From contig NZ_CP079946.1 of NCBI RefSeq assembly GCF_019968905.1, positions 4,774,001 to 4,838,000 on the forward strand: DNA of 64,000 nt, written 5' to 3'. The translations under genes were made by a program, and so were the position numbers. The notes under the pieces were generated by a model. That model had not been told where the DNA came from, did no database searches, and saw only the letters and a program-made list of their open reading frames with translations. Positions 17,372 through 26,242 of the stretch are shown here, in pieces. Every line of letters begins with the position of its first letter. Positions within the stretch are counted from its first letter, which is position 1. This DNA comes from Corallococcus sp. EGB (GTDB lineage Bacteria > Myxococcota > Myxococcia > Myxococcales > Myxococcaceae).

Positions 17372-19136
17372 CTTCCTGCGAAGGCTCTCCCGCCACCGGA
17401 AGGCGGGGGTAGGGGGCGGTCTGCTCCTGTTCTTCCTCCTGCTCGCGGTGGTGGGGCCGTTCTTCGTGATGGATCCCACGGAGCTCGTGGGCCGGCCGCA
17501 CCAGCCGCCCAGCGCGGCGCACTGGTTCGGCACCACGGGCCAGGGGCAGGACGTGCTCGCGCAGACGGTGGTGGGCTCGCGCCAGACTCTGGCGGTGGGC
17601 TTCGCGGTGGGCGCGCTCGTGACGCTGATGGGCGCGTTGGTGGGCGTCACCGCGGGCTACCTGGGCCGCCGCGTGGACGACGTGCTGTCGCTCACCACCA
17701 ACGTGTTCCTGGTGATCCCCGGCATGCCGCTGGCCATCGTGCTGGGCGCGTACCTGCCCTCCGGGCCGCTGCGCATGGTGGCGGTGCTGACCGTGGCGGG
17801 CTGGGCCTGGAACGCGCGCGTGTTCCGAGCGGAGTCGCTGGCGCTGCGCGGGCGCGACTTCGTGTCCGCGGCGGTGGTGACGGGAGAGAGCCACTCGCGC
17901 ATCGTGTCGCGCGAGCTGCTGCCGAACATGGCGTCGCTGGTGGGCTCGTCGTTCATCGGCAACACGCTCTACGCCGTGGGCGCGCAGGTGGGCCTGGAGT
18001 TTCTGGGCCTGGGCGACGTGAGCGTGGTGACGTGGGGCACCAACCTCTACTGGGCTGGCAACGACGCGGCGCTGCTCACCCGCTCCTGGTGGATCTTCGT
18101 CCCCACGGGCCTGTGCATCGCGCTCGTGGGCTTCGCGCTCACGCTGCTCAGCTCCGCCATCGACGAGATGACCAACCCCGCGCTGCGCGTCCACAAGCCC
18201 GCGGCGCTGCCCGTGAGCACCGCTCCGCGCGCGCAGCTGGAGAAGCCGGTGCCGGGCGTGCTCCTGCGCGTGCAGGACCTGTGCATCGACTACGCGACGG
18301 AGAAGGGCGCCTCGCGCGTGGTGGACTCGGTGTCGTTCGACGTGGCGCCCGGCGAGGTGTTCGGCCTCGCGGGCGAGTCCGGCAGCGGCAAGTCCACCAT
18401 CGGCTCCGCGCTGCTGGGGCTGCTGCCTTCCTCCGCCCGTGTCACGCAGGGGCGCATCCTCTTCAACGGCATGGACGTCACCGCGCTGGAGGGGCAGGCC
18501 CAGCGCGCGTTCCGCTGGCGCCAGGTGTCCATGGTGTTCCAGAGCGCCATGAGCGCGCTCAACCCGGTGCTCACGCTGGGCGAGCAGTTCCACGACACGC
18601 TCGCGGCGCATGGAAGCGTATCGCGTGCCTCGTCCTATGCCCGCGCGCGGGAGCTGCTGGGCATGGTGGGCCTGTCGCCGGACCTGGTGACGGCGTGGCC
18701 GCACCAGCTCTCCGGCGGCATGCGGCAGCGCGTGGGCATCGCGCTGGCGCTCGCCCTGGAGCCCCGGCTGATCATCATGGACGAGCCCACCACGGCGCTG
18801 GACGTCGTGGTCCAGAAGGAGCTGCTCCAGCGCATGGTGGAGCTCAAGCAGCGGCTGGGCTTCGCCATGCTCTTCATCACGCATGACCTGCCGCTGCTGC
18901 TCGCGCTGTCGGACCGCGTGGGCGTGCTCCAGGGCGGAAGGCTGGTGGAGGTGGACACCTCGGCGAACCTGCGCGCCGGGGCCCGCCACCCGTACACGCA
19001 GCTCTTGCTGTCCTCGTTCCCGCACCTGTCCGCGAAGGACGTGGCCCCCGTGCCCCAGCCGGTGACGCAGGCGCCGGAGCTGTCCGTGGCCCGGCCGTCC
19101 AGGCGCATCGCCGCCGTCCCCGGAGGTCACCGATGA
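17364..19136 (+). CDS. ABC transporter permease-ATPase fusion (DppC-DppD type)
   Basis: A 590-residue fusion. Residues 1 to about 275 are a DppC-like permease: FGTTGQGQDVLAQTVVGSRQ, several helices, and the coupling loop GESHSRIVSRELLPNM. Residues about 290-560 are a DppD-like ATPase: Walker A GESGSGKST (K343), signature LSGGMRQRV, Walker B LIIMDEPTTALD and the H-loop ITHDLP. Permease and ATPase are normally separate genes in Opp/Dpp operons; the fusion fixes their stoichiometry. The frame runs unbroken through the junction, so it is a true fusion and not a sequencing artefact. It overlaps the DppB gene by 8 bases and the next ATPase by 4 bases. Confidence 0.93.
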   Translation: MRDFLRRLSRHRKAGVGGGLLLFFLLLAVVGPFFVMDPTELVGRPHQPPSAAHWFGTTGQGQDVLAQTVVGSRQTLAVGFAVGALVTLMGALVGVTAGYLGRRVDDVLSLTTNVFLVIPGMPLAIVLGAYLPSGPLRMVAVLTVAGWAWNARVFRAESLALRGRDFVSAAVVTGESHSRIVSRELLPNMASLVGSSFIGNTLYAVGAQVGLEFLGLGDVSVVTWGTNLYWAGNDAALLTRSWWIFVPTGLCIALVGFALTLLSSAIDEMTNPALRVHKPAALPVSTAPRAQLEKPVPGVLLRVQDLCIDYATEKGASRVVDSVSFDVAPGEVFGLAGESGSGKSTIGSALLGLLPSSARVTQGRILFNGMDVTALEGQAQRAFRWRQVSMVFQSAMSALNPVLTLGEQFHDTLAAHGSVSRASSYARARELLGMVGLSPDLVTAWPHQLSGGMRQRVGIALALALEPRLIIMDEPTTALDVVVQKELLQRMVELKQRLGFAMLFITHDLPLLLALSDRVGVLQGGRLVEVDTSANLRAGARHPYTQLLLSSFPHLSAKDVAPVPQPVTQAPELSVARPSRRIAAVPGGHR

Positions 19137-20128
19137 GCGCGCCCCTGCTGGAGGCGGAGGGACTGACCCGCAGCTACCTGGCAGGCGGCTTCTTCTCCCG
19201 CGAGCGCAAGCCCATCCTCAAGGGCGTGTCCTTCTCCCTCCAGCCGGGGGAGATCGTCGCGCTGGTGGGCGAGTCTGGCAGCGGCAAGAGCACGCTGGCG
19301 CGCTTGTTGGCGCGGCTGGACATGCCGGACGCGGGGCAGCTGCGGCTCGCCGGGCGCGATGTGCTGGCGGACGGCAGCGCGCAGGCGTCGCTCGAGTACC
19401 GCGGCCGCGTGCAGATGGTGTTCCAGGATCCGTTCGCGTCCCTCAACCCCGTGCACACGGTGGCGTATCACCTGGAGCGGCCGCTCGTGCGCCACGGCCG
19501 CGTGCCGAAGTCCGGCCTGCGCACGCGGGTCCTGTCGCTGCTGGAGTCCGTGGGCCTGACGCCCGCGGAGGCCTTCGCGAAGCGCTACCCGCATGAGCTG
19601 TCCGGTGGCCAGCGCCAGCGCGTGGCGGTCGCGCGCGCCCTGGCGGTGGAGCCGCAGGTCATCATCGCGGACGAGCCCACGTCCATGCTGGACGTGTCCA
19701 CGCGCAAGGGCGTGCTGCAGCTGCTTCGCGGCCTCACGCAGGAGCGCGGCATCGGCATCCTCTTCATCACCCACGACCTGGCGAGCGCGCGCCACCTGGC
19801 CGACCGCATCCTCGTGCTCTACGCGGGCACGGTGGTGGAGGCGGGCAGGGCGGATGAGGTGCTGCGCCACCCGCACCATCCGTACACGAAGCTGCTCCTG
19901 TCCGCGGTGCCGGATGGCGACGACTTCCTCCAGGCCGCGCTGCCGGCGAGGCCCGCCACGGGGGCGCCGCCGCTCGTGGGCTGTCCCTTCGCTCCGCGCT
20001 GCCCGGTGTCCGAGCCGCGCTGTTCCTCGCTCACCCCTCCCGACGTCCTCCCGGCCGCGAATCACCTCGTCCGCTGCCACCTTGAAGTTCCGAAAGGAGT
20101 TACCGCCGATGCGTCAGTTTCCTCCTGA
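19133..20128 (+). CDS. ABC transporter ATP-binding protein (DppF type)
   Basis: A 331-residue ATPase. Walker A is GESGSGKST (K52), the signature LSGGQRQRV, Walker B VIIADEPTSMLD, and the H-loop FITHDL. The C-terminal extension with GCPFAPRCPVSEPRC is the Cys-rich oligopeptide-transporter tail, which carries an iron-sulfur cluster in some relatives. It would pair with the ATPase half of the preceding fusion protein. The start overlaps the upstream stop (ATGA). Its 3' end overlaps the GH1 gene by 20 bases. Confidence 0.93.
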   Translation: MSAPLLEAEGLTRSYLAGGFFSRERKPILKGVSFSLQPGEIVALVGESGSGKSTLARLLARLDMPDAGQLRLAGRDVLADGSAQASLEYRGRVQMVFQDPFASLNPVHTVAYHLERPLVRHGRVPKSGLRTRVLSLLESVGLTPAEAFAKRYPHELSGGQRQRVAVARALAVEPQVIIADEPTSMLDVSTRKGVLQLLRGLTQERGIGILFITHDLASARHLADRILVLYAGTVVEAGRADEVLRHPHHPYTKLLLSAVPDGDDFLQAALPARPATGAPPLVGCPFAPRCPVSEPRCSSLTPPDVLPAANHLVRCHLEVPKGVTADASVSS

Positions 20129-21479
20129 CTTCCTCTGGGGCGTGGCCACCTCCGCGTTTCAGATTGAAGGGGCCACCCGCGTGGATGGCCGCGGCGAGTC
20201 CATCTGGGACCGCTTCGCCGCCACCCCGGGGAAGATCCAAGACAAGTCCGACGGCTCGGTGGCCTGTGAGCATTACCGCCGCTGGCCGGAGGACATCGAG
20301 CTGATGCGCTGGATGGGGCTCAAGTCCTATCGCTTCTCCATCGCGTGGCCGCGCATCCTCCCGGAGGGCCGCGGCCGGGTGAACACCCCGGGCGTGGACT
20401 TCTACTCGCGCCTGGTGGACTCGCTGCTGGGCGCGGGCATCGAGCCCTTCGTCACACTCTACCACTGGGACCTGCCGCAGGTGCTGGAGGACCAGGGCGG
20501 CTGGCCCGCGCGCGCCACCGGTGACGCCTTCGTGGAGTACGCGGACGTCATCAGCCGCGCCCTGGGCGACCGCGTGAAGCGGTGGATCACCCACAACGAG
20601 CCCTGGTGCATCAGCTACCTGGGCTACGGCAATGGCGAGCACGCGCCGGGCCACAAGGACTGGTCCAAGATGCTGGCCGCGGCGCACACGCTGCTCGTGT
20701 CGCATGGCCACGCGGTGAAGGTGCTGCGCGCCAACGTGAAGCACGCGGACGTGGGCATCACCCTCAACCTCACACCGGGCGAGCCCGCGTCGCCCAGCCC
20801 GGAGGACGCGGACGCCACGCGCGACTTCGACGGCGGCTTCAACCGCTGGTTCCTGGAGCCGCTCTACGGCCGGGGCTACCCGCGGGACGTGATTGAAGAC
20901 CACGTGAAGGCAGGCCGCATCGCGTCCCCACACCTGGACTTCATCCAGCCCGGGGACATGGAGACCATCGCCACGCCCACCGACTTCCTGGGCGTAAACT
21001 TCTACTCGCGCGCCGTCCTGCGCAGCAATCGCATCCCCGAGGAGCAGAACGCGCCGCGCACCGTGTTCGTGCGCCCGGACAAGACAGACATGGACTGGGA
21101 GGTGTGTCCGGCCTCCCTCACGCGCCTGCTGGTGCACCTGGAGAAGGAATACAAGCCGGGCCCCATCTACATCACGGAGAACGGCTGCGCGTACTCCACC
21201 GCCCCCAGCGCGGACGGCCGCGTGCACGACGCGCAGCGCGTGGAGTACCTGCGCGGGCACCTGGAGGCGTGCGGTGACGCCATCGCGCAGGGCGTGAACC
21301 TTGCCGGCTACTTCGCGTGGTCGCTGCTGGACAACTTCGAGTGGGCCTACGGGTACACCAAGCGCTTCGGCCTGGTGTGGGTGGACTACGCCACCCAGCA
21401 GCGCATCCCGAAGGACAGCGCCCACCTCTATCGCGACGTCGTGGCCCACAACGGCCTGGACGTGGAGCAGGCCGCTTGA
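20109..21479 (+). CDS. Glycoside hydrolase family 1 beta-glucosidase
   Basis: A 456-residue cytoplasmic GH1 enzyme without signal peptide. FLWGVATSAFQIEGA is the family N-terminal signature. The acid/base is E164 in THNEPW and the nucleophile E357 in ITENGC. WSLLDNFEWAYGYTKRFGL closes the barrel. It would hydrolyse imported laminari- or cello-oligosaccharides to glucose. The start ATG 20109 has a strong AAAGGAG at 20093-20099 inside the end of the transporter ATPase gene. Its stop overlaps the TTG start of the next gene. Confidence 0.95.
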   Translation: MRQFPPDFLWGVATSAFQIEGATRVDGRGESIWDRFAATPGKIQDKSDGSVACEHYRRWPEDIELMRWMGLKSYRFSIAWPRILPEGRGRVNTPGVDFYSRLVDSLLGAGIEPFVTLYHWDLPQVLEDQGGWPARATGDAFVEYADVISRALGDRVKRWITHNEPWCISYLGYGNGEHAPGHKDWSKMLAAAHTLLVSHGHAVKVLRANVKHADVGITLNLTPGEPASPSPEDADATRDFDGGFNRWFLEPLYGRGYPRDVIEDHVKAGRIASPHLDFIQPGDMETIATPTDFLGVNFYSRAVLRSNRIPEEQNAPRTVFVRPDKTDMDWEVCPASLTRLLVHLEKEYKPGPIYITENGCAYSTAPSADGRVHDAQRVEYLRGHLEACGDAIAQGVNLAGYFAWSLLDNFEWAYGYTKRFGLVWVDYATQQRIPKDSAHLYRDVVAHNGLDVEQAA

Positions 21480-24400
21480 AAAAGCTCTTCCTGACGACGT
21501 GTCTGGCGCTGTGCGGCGGCACCCAGGCTTTCGCCCAGGTTGCCGGAGCAGGCGCGCCTCTTCAATCACCGCCCTCGGCGCAGCCGCCCTCGGCCGGCCC
21601 CGTTGACTCCGCCGCGCCCGTGCCCGGGCAGCCGCCGCCTGGACAGCAGCAGGCTCCGGCGGCGCCCGTGGCTCCCGAGGCGCCGCCACCTCAGGCCGCC
21701 GCGGCCTCGGACGCGAGGCGCACGACGGTGACGCGCATCATCCACGACGAGCGCGGCTTCAAGCTCCAGGTGGACGGGAAGGACTTCCCCATCCACGGCG
21801 TGAACTGGGGCTACACGCCCATCGGTGAGAACTACCGGTACTCGCTCTGGACGCAGCCGGAGGACTTCATCAAGCAGGTGCTGGCGAAGGAGATGGGGAT
21901 GCTCCGCGACGCGGGCATCAACGCCATCCGCCAGTTCGACGACATCCCGCCCGTCTGGGTCGAGTACATCTACCGGAACTACGGCATCTACACGATGCTC
22001 AACCCGCTGATGGGACGCTATGGCCACCCGGTGAACGGGGTCATGGTCGTCAACATCGACTACTCGAACCCGGAGCATCGCAAGGCCATCCTCGGCGCGC
22101 TCGCCGAGAAGGTGGAGGTCTACCGGGACGTTCCCGGCGTCCTCATGTGGCTCTTGGGCAACGAGAACAACTACGGCCTGCACTGGACGTCGTTTGAAAT
22201 CGAAGCCCTGCCGGGCCACGAGGACGCCGCGCGCGCGGAGTCGCTCTATTCGCTCTACGGCGAGGCGGCCCGCACGGTGAAGAAGCGCGACACGAACCAC
22301 CCCGTGTCCATCGCCAACGGCGATCTCCAGTACATCGACCTCATCGCCAAGCACTGCCAGGACCTGGACGCGCTGGGCACGAACGTCTACCGCGGCCCCA
22401 CCGCGCGCGACCTGTTCGCGGAGGTGAAGGCCAGGCTCGACAAGCCGGTGTTCTTCTCCGAGTTCGGCGCGGACGCCTACGACGCGAAGGCGGGCCGCGA
22501 GGACCACGTGATGCAGGCGGAGTACCTGCGCACGCAGTGGGAGCAGATCTACCTGGAGGGCTACGGCCAGGGCCTGTCCGGCAACGCGCTGGGCGGCTTC
22601 GTGTTCCAGTGGGTGGACGGCTGGTGGAAGCACGGACAGGAGTCCAACCTGTCCATCCACGACACCACCGCGACGTGGCCCAACGGCGGCTACATGGCCG
22701 ACTTCGTCCCCGGTCAGAACAACATGAACGAGGAGTGGTTCGGCATCGCGGCCCTGGGCCCGCCGGACTCCAACGGCATCAGCGTCATCCAGCCGCGCAC
22801 GGCCTACTACGTCCTCCAGGCCGCGTTCCGGTTGGATCCATATGCGCCCACCACCAACCCGGACGTCATCCGCGACTACTTCGCCAACATCCGCCCGTCC
22901 GCGCTCACCAGCAGCTACACGTCGTCGGTGGCGCTGTCGCGCGCGGAGGAGCTCAGCGCGGTGCGGGTGTCCAACCTGCGGCTCTTGCTGGACAGCTCGC
23001 TGTCGCGCGGGAGCATCGCGACGGTGCGGCCCAACCAGAGCGCCGCGGACCACACCGAATCCATCTTCTTCGACCTGGCGGTGCAGCCGGCCAGCGGCGT
23101 GTACGGCCGCGCGTCGTTCAACGTCGTGGGGAACGTGGCGCAGAACCGGCTCAACAACCTGTTCTACGAGAACCGCGGCACGCCCTCCGCGCCCACCGCG
23201 GGCCAGATCCCCGTGGGCCCTGGCGCGCCGGCTCGCGAGCAGTCCCCGCTGGATCGCTTCGCCCTGTACCAGGCGGAGTTCAAGTTCGACCGCTCGGACT
23301 TCGCGCTGGAGGGCTACTACCGCACCGGCCACTACCACTGGGGCGAGGAGGGTGACTTCTTCAACCTCTACCGCGAGGCGAACTACGGGCCGAACCTGGA
23401 CATCTACCACGGCAACGCGCCCTTCGGCGTGGTGTTCAGCGGCAAGAAGGCAATTGACGGACTGAAGATCGCCATCGGTCCGGAGCTGTACTGGGGCGCC
23501 AACCCCTCCGTGGTGGCGAAGTACCGCAACAACGTGGGCCCGGTGAACATCACGCTGGTGCACCAGGAGGACCTGGCGCAGGGCGCGTCGTCCGCCACGG
23601 CCTCCGTGGTGCGCGAGCGCATCGCGCGCAGGACGGCGCTCAACTTCCAGTACGCCACCGGCAAGCTGGTGCTGGACGTGGGTGGCCTGCTCTCCGCGCC
23701 GCAGCGCATTGGCGAGACATTCACCTATACGCGCAGTGCTCCGGACGGCGCCCCCAGCTACCTCAACAGCGGCTACGACGTGCTCCAGGACAAGGTGCAG
23801 TTCCTGGACACGCTGGGCGCCAAGGCCCGCCTCACCTACGACATGGGGATGGTGCGCTGGCTGGTGCAGTCCTCCATCCGCGGGCTCGTCGCGGACAGCG
23901 GTCCGGAGCAGGGCAACATCATCACGGGCTGGAGCCTGCGCGAGAGCGGCCGCGGCAACCACTACGCGGGACAGCTGGGCGCGGCGCTGCAGTTCGGCTC
24001 CATCCAGGTGTCACCCAACGTCCTGTATCAGAAGCCGCTCATCGGGCCGAACCCCACCATCCAGGACGCGTACGACCCGGGCTCCGGGCTGTACTACTCG
24101 GGCGTGAGGCCGCGCAGCGTGCTGGTGGACGCGTTCAGCGTGTTGGACAACCGCGAGACGCTGGGCGGCGAGCTGCTCATCACCTTCGACCCCACGCCGG
24201 GCACCTGGTTCTGGTCGTGGGACCGCGACATGCGTGAAGACGCGCCGTTCGCCGCGGGCCTGGACATCGTCTACCGGCACCAGCCCACGTCGCGCGACGC
24301 GGGCATCGCCATCCTCGCGGACGGCAGCACCATCGCCTTCGGCAGCGCGCCGGTGGCCCGCGATGAATGGGAGACGTCCCTGCGCCTGGTGGGCAACCCC

Positions 24401-24784
24401 ACCCAGCGCCTGCGCCTGTACGGCACGGCCTACGTGGGCAGCCAGCAGTCCTCCGGCGAGGACAGCCGGCAGGTCCACCGCTTCGGCCTGGACGGCTCCG
24501 CGCTCTACGACACGCTGCTGCTCGCGGCCCAGGTGCGCTTCAACGACTGGGGGCCGTACGACTACCACCGCGTCTTCAACCTCACGTACCCGCTGCAACT
24601 GGGCGGTGACCTGTCCTACGGGTTGAAGAAGCCGGTGCTGGGCGCGGTGTCCACGCGCTTCGGCCTGCGGGGCCTGGTGCGCATGCTGAACGAGTACTCG
24701 GAGGGCCTCAACGACCGGGGCATCACCGAGGGCCTGAAGGGTCGCGAGTACGAGGTGGGCGCGTATGCCATCCTTTCTCTCTGA
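21476..24784 (+). CDS. GH2-like glycoside hydrolase fused to a putative outer-membrane beta-barrel
   Basis: A 1102-residue exported protein. It starts at TTG 21476 (overlapping the GH1 stop), with the signal MKKLFLTTCLALCGGTQAFA and a Pro/Ala/Gln-rich linker. Residues about 80-420 form a (beta/alpha)8 domain of GH2 type: FKLQVDGKDFPIHGVNWGY, MLRDAGINAIRQ, the acid/base E230 in LLGNENNYG, and the nucleophile E329 in FFSEFGAD. Residues about 470-1102 consist of long alternating amphipathic strands rich in Tyr/Trp/Arg with short turns, for example FALEGYYRTGHYHWG, LRLYGTAYVG and YEVGAYAILSL. This is the look of an outer-membrane porin. The arrangement suggests an enzyme tethered to its own oligosaccharide channel. 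The barrel call rests on pattern only; a soluble beta-sandwich array is the alternative. Confidence 0.8.
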   Translation: MKKLFLTTCLALCGGTQAFAQVAGAGAPLQSPPSAQPPSAGPVDSAAPVPGQPPPGQQQAPAAPVAPEAPPPQAAAASDARRTTVTRIIHDERGFKLQVDGKDFPIHGVNWGYTPIGENYRYSLWTQPEDFIKQVLAKEMGMLRDAGINAIRQFDDIPPVWVEYIYRNYGIYTMLNPLMGRYGHPVNGVMVVNIDYSNPEHRKAILGALAEKVEVYRDVPGVLMWLLGNENNYGLHWTSFEIEALPGHEDAARAESLYSLYGEAARTVKKRDTNHPVSIANGDLQYIDLIAKHCQDLDALGTNVYRGPTARDLFAEVKARLDKPVFFSEFGADAYDAKAGREDHVMQAEYLRTQWEQIYLEGYGQGLSGNALGGFVFQWVDGWWKHGQESNLSIHDTTATWPNGGYMADFVPGQNNMNEEWFGIAALGPPDSNGISVIQPRTAYYVLQAAFRLDPYAPTTNPDVIRDYFANIRPSALTSSYTSSVALSRAEELSAVRVSNLRLLLDSSLSRGSIATVRPNQSAADHTESIFFDLAVQPASGVYGRASFNVVGNVAQNRLNNLFYENRGTPSAPTAGQIPVGPGAPAREQSPLDRFALYQAEFKFDRSDFALEGYYRTGHYHWGEEGDFFNLYREANYGPNLDIYHGNAPFGVVFSGKKAIDGLKIAIGPELYWGANPSVVAKYRNNVGPVNITLVHQEDLAQGASSATASVVRERIARRTALNFQYATGKLVLDVGGLLSAPQRIGETFTYTRSAPDGAPSYLNSGYDVLQDKVQFLDTLGAKARLTYDMGMVRWLVQSSIRGLVADSGPEQGNIITGWSLRESGRGNHYAGQLGAALQFGSIQVSPNVLYQKPLIGPNPTIQDAYDPGSGLYYSGVRPRSVLVDAFSVLDNRETLGGELLITFDPTPGTWFWSWDRDMREDAPFAAGLDIVYRHQPTSRDAGIAILADGSTIAFGSAPVARDEWETSLRLVGNPTQRLRLYGTAYVGSQQSSGEDSRQVHRFGLDGSALYDTLLLAAQVRFNDWGPYDYHRVFNLTYPLQLGGDLSYGLKKPVLGAVSTRFGLRGLVRMLNEYSEGLNDRGITEGLKGREYEVGAYAILSL

Positions 24785-24797
24785 GGGAGCACGCATC

Positions 24798-25355
24798 ATG
24801 AGGACTGGTCTCCTGCTGGCCGCCGCCGTGGCCGCGCTGTCCGGCTGCTACGACGACCCGACCATCATCTATGGCAAGCAGCTGGAGGGCATGACCTTCA
24901 CGGTCACGGACCCGGCCATGGGCATCTACCCGAACACCTCCGTGCTGGAGGATCCGAACAACCCCTTCGCGCTGGGCGGGGTGGGCACGGAGACGAAGTG
25001 GCAGATCCAGTCCGGCGGGGACCCGGTGGCGGGCTACTACGCGTGGGCCACGGTGCTCGCGAACGGGCCCTATGGCGAAGCGCAGTACTACGTGGCCGTC
25101 AACCTGGCCGCCATCTACCAGCGGGGCCGGGCGGATCAGGCCAGCCTGGCGAAGACGCGTGAGATGGCGGTGAAGGCCTACCAGTCCGTGCTCGACAACT
25201 TCCCGGACGCGGTGACGTACGACGCGTCCGGCACGGTGGCCTATGACCTGGCGACGCCCGCGTACAAGGGCGTCGTCGAGCTGGGCGGCACCGTGGCGGG
25301 CGGCTGGGTGATGGTGAAGACCTCCAGTGGTGCGGACCGGGCGGTGAAGCCATGA
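24798..25355 (+). CDS. Lipoprotein of the glucan locus, unknown function
   Basis: A 185-residue lipoprotein. ATG 24798 has GGGAG at 24785-24789. The lipobox is LSGC (C17), followed by YDDPTIIYG. The middle part (about 75-135) is predicted helical with YYAWATVLANGPYGEAQYY and AAIYQRG, and may resemble a short tetratricopeptide-like helical repeat (VKAYQSVLDNFPDAVTYD). The C-terminus is beta-like. I do not recognise the family. It lies 13 bases after the hydrolase-barrel gene and overlaps the next lipoprotein gene by 4 bases. This suggests an outer-membrane accessory for glycan binding or barrel assembly. Confidence 0.75.
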   Translation: MRTGLLLAAAVAALSGCYDDPTIIYGKQLEGMTFTVTDPAMGIYPNTSVLEDPNNPFALGGVGTETKWQIQSGGDPVAGYYAWATVLANGPYGEAQYYVAVNLAAIYQRGRADQASLAKTREMAVKAYQSVLDNFPDAVTYDASGTVAYDLATPAYKGVVELGGTVAGGWVMVKTSSGADRAVKP

Positions 25356-26023
25356 AGAAGCCAATGTGGGGTTTGTTGCTGCTGCTCGCCGCCTGCCGTC
25401 CGGATCCGGGGCCGGCTGACTACTCCGGCCAGGAGCTGCCGGGCGGCCTGGACCCCGACGGCGGCACGGGGCCGGATTCGCAGATGCTGCCCGGGCCGTT
25501 CCCCTACGAGGCCGGCCAGGCCCGCCTCATGGTGGGCATCTTCTACGAGACGGGCCGCTCGCAGGAGATCATCCTCGACAACGTCGACTCCAACTTCTAC
25601 CTCTACGAGAACACGGTCTACGTGGAGTCCGACCCCGACCACGTCGAGGGCAAGTCCGCGGACCGCATCGTGCAGAACGGCAAGCCGTGGATGGGCTTCG
25701 GCGTGCACTGGAAGCAGACGCACAACTTCGACGCGTGGAAGACGCTCCACGTGAGCATGAAGTCGTCCGACGCCGCCTTCGCCAACGTGAAGGTGGGCAT
25801 GTCCCACGGCACGGGCACCAACGAGAAGGGCTTCCAGTTGGCTGTCTCGAAGTACGGCTGGGCCAACGACGGTGAGTGGCACCACCTGGCCATCCCCGTC
25901 GCGGACTACGTGGCGGCGGGCCTGAAGCTCAACGACGTCTCGTCGCCGTTCACCTTCGCGGCCGAGGGTGGCACGGCCGGTCAGTCACTCCTGCTCGACA
26001 ACCTGTACTTCACCGCGAACTAG
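25352..26023 (+). CDS. Lipoprotein with carbohydrate-binding-like beta-sandwich
   Basis: A 223-residue lipoprotein: MKKPMWGLLLLLAAC (C15), a flexible Pro/Gly/Asp linker to about residue 50, then one beta-sandwich. The domain has EIILDNVDSNFYLYEN, WKTLHVSMKSSD and WHHLAIPVADY. It ends LLLDNLYFTAN, the strand layout of galactose-binding-like domains and CBMs. It resembles in design the first lipoprotein of the locus (11844). As the last gene of the overlapping series it probably binds beta-glucan at the surface, by context and fold. A weak hairpin follows at 26045. Confidence 0.72.
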   Translation: MKKPMWGLLLLLAACRPDPGPADYSGQELPGGLDPDGGTGPDSQMLPGPFPYEAGQARLMVGIFYETGRSQEIILDNVDSNFYLYENTVYVESDPDHVEGKSADRIVQNGKPWMGFGVHWKQTHNFDAWKTLHVSMKSSDAAFANVKVGMSHGTGTNEKGFQLAVSKYGWANDGEWHHLAIPVADYVAAGLKLNDVSSPFTFAAEGGTAGQSLLLDNLYFTAN

Positions 26024-26044
26024 GCAGGAACGCAGTGCCAGGAA

Positions 26045-26083
26045 GGGCGGGCCGGCTGTCGCCGTCAGGCAGCCGGGACGCCC
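26045..26083 (+). terminator. Possible terminator hairpin after the operon
   Basis: The stem CCGGCTG (26052-26058) with CAGCCGG (26070-26076) could be extended by GGGC (26045-26048) with GCCC. There is no T tract. If real, it separates the eleven-gene operon from the GH3 gene. Confidence 0.4.
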
Positions 26084-26242
26084 CAGCCTTGCCTCGAGGG
26101 CCCCGTCACGCCCCCGCGTGCGGTGTCTCTCAAGGCAGGGAGGCAGTCCCCCAGCAGGGAAGTCCCTTGCGTCCGCCGCGCGTCCTGGCGGTGCGTGCGA
26201 ACGCAGGTGTCCCGGTGTTCCTACCCAAGGAGTCGTCCCCCA

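Noticed and set aside
21566-23962. Minus-strand open frame of about 800 codons opposite the GH2-like gene
   Set aside because: Low-complexity composition (Ala, Arg, Val, His) with no motif; the plus strand has catalytic residues, signal peptide and translational coupling.
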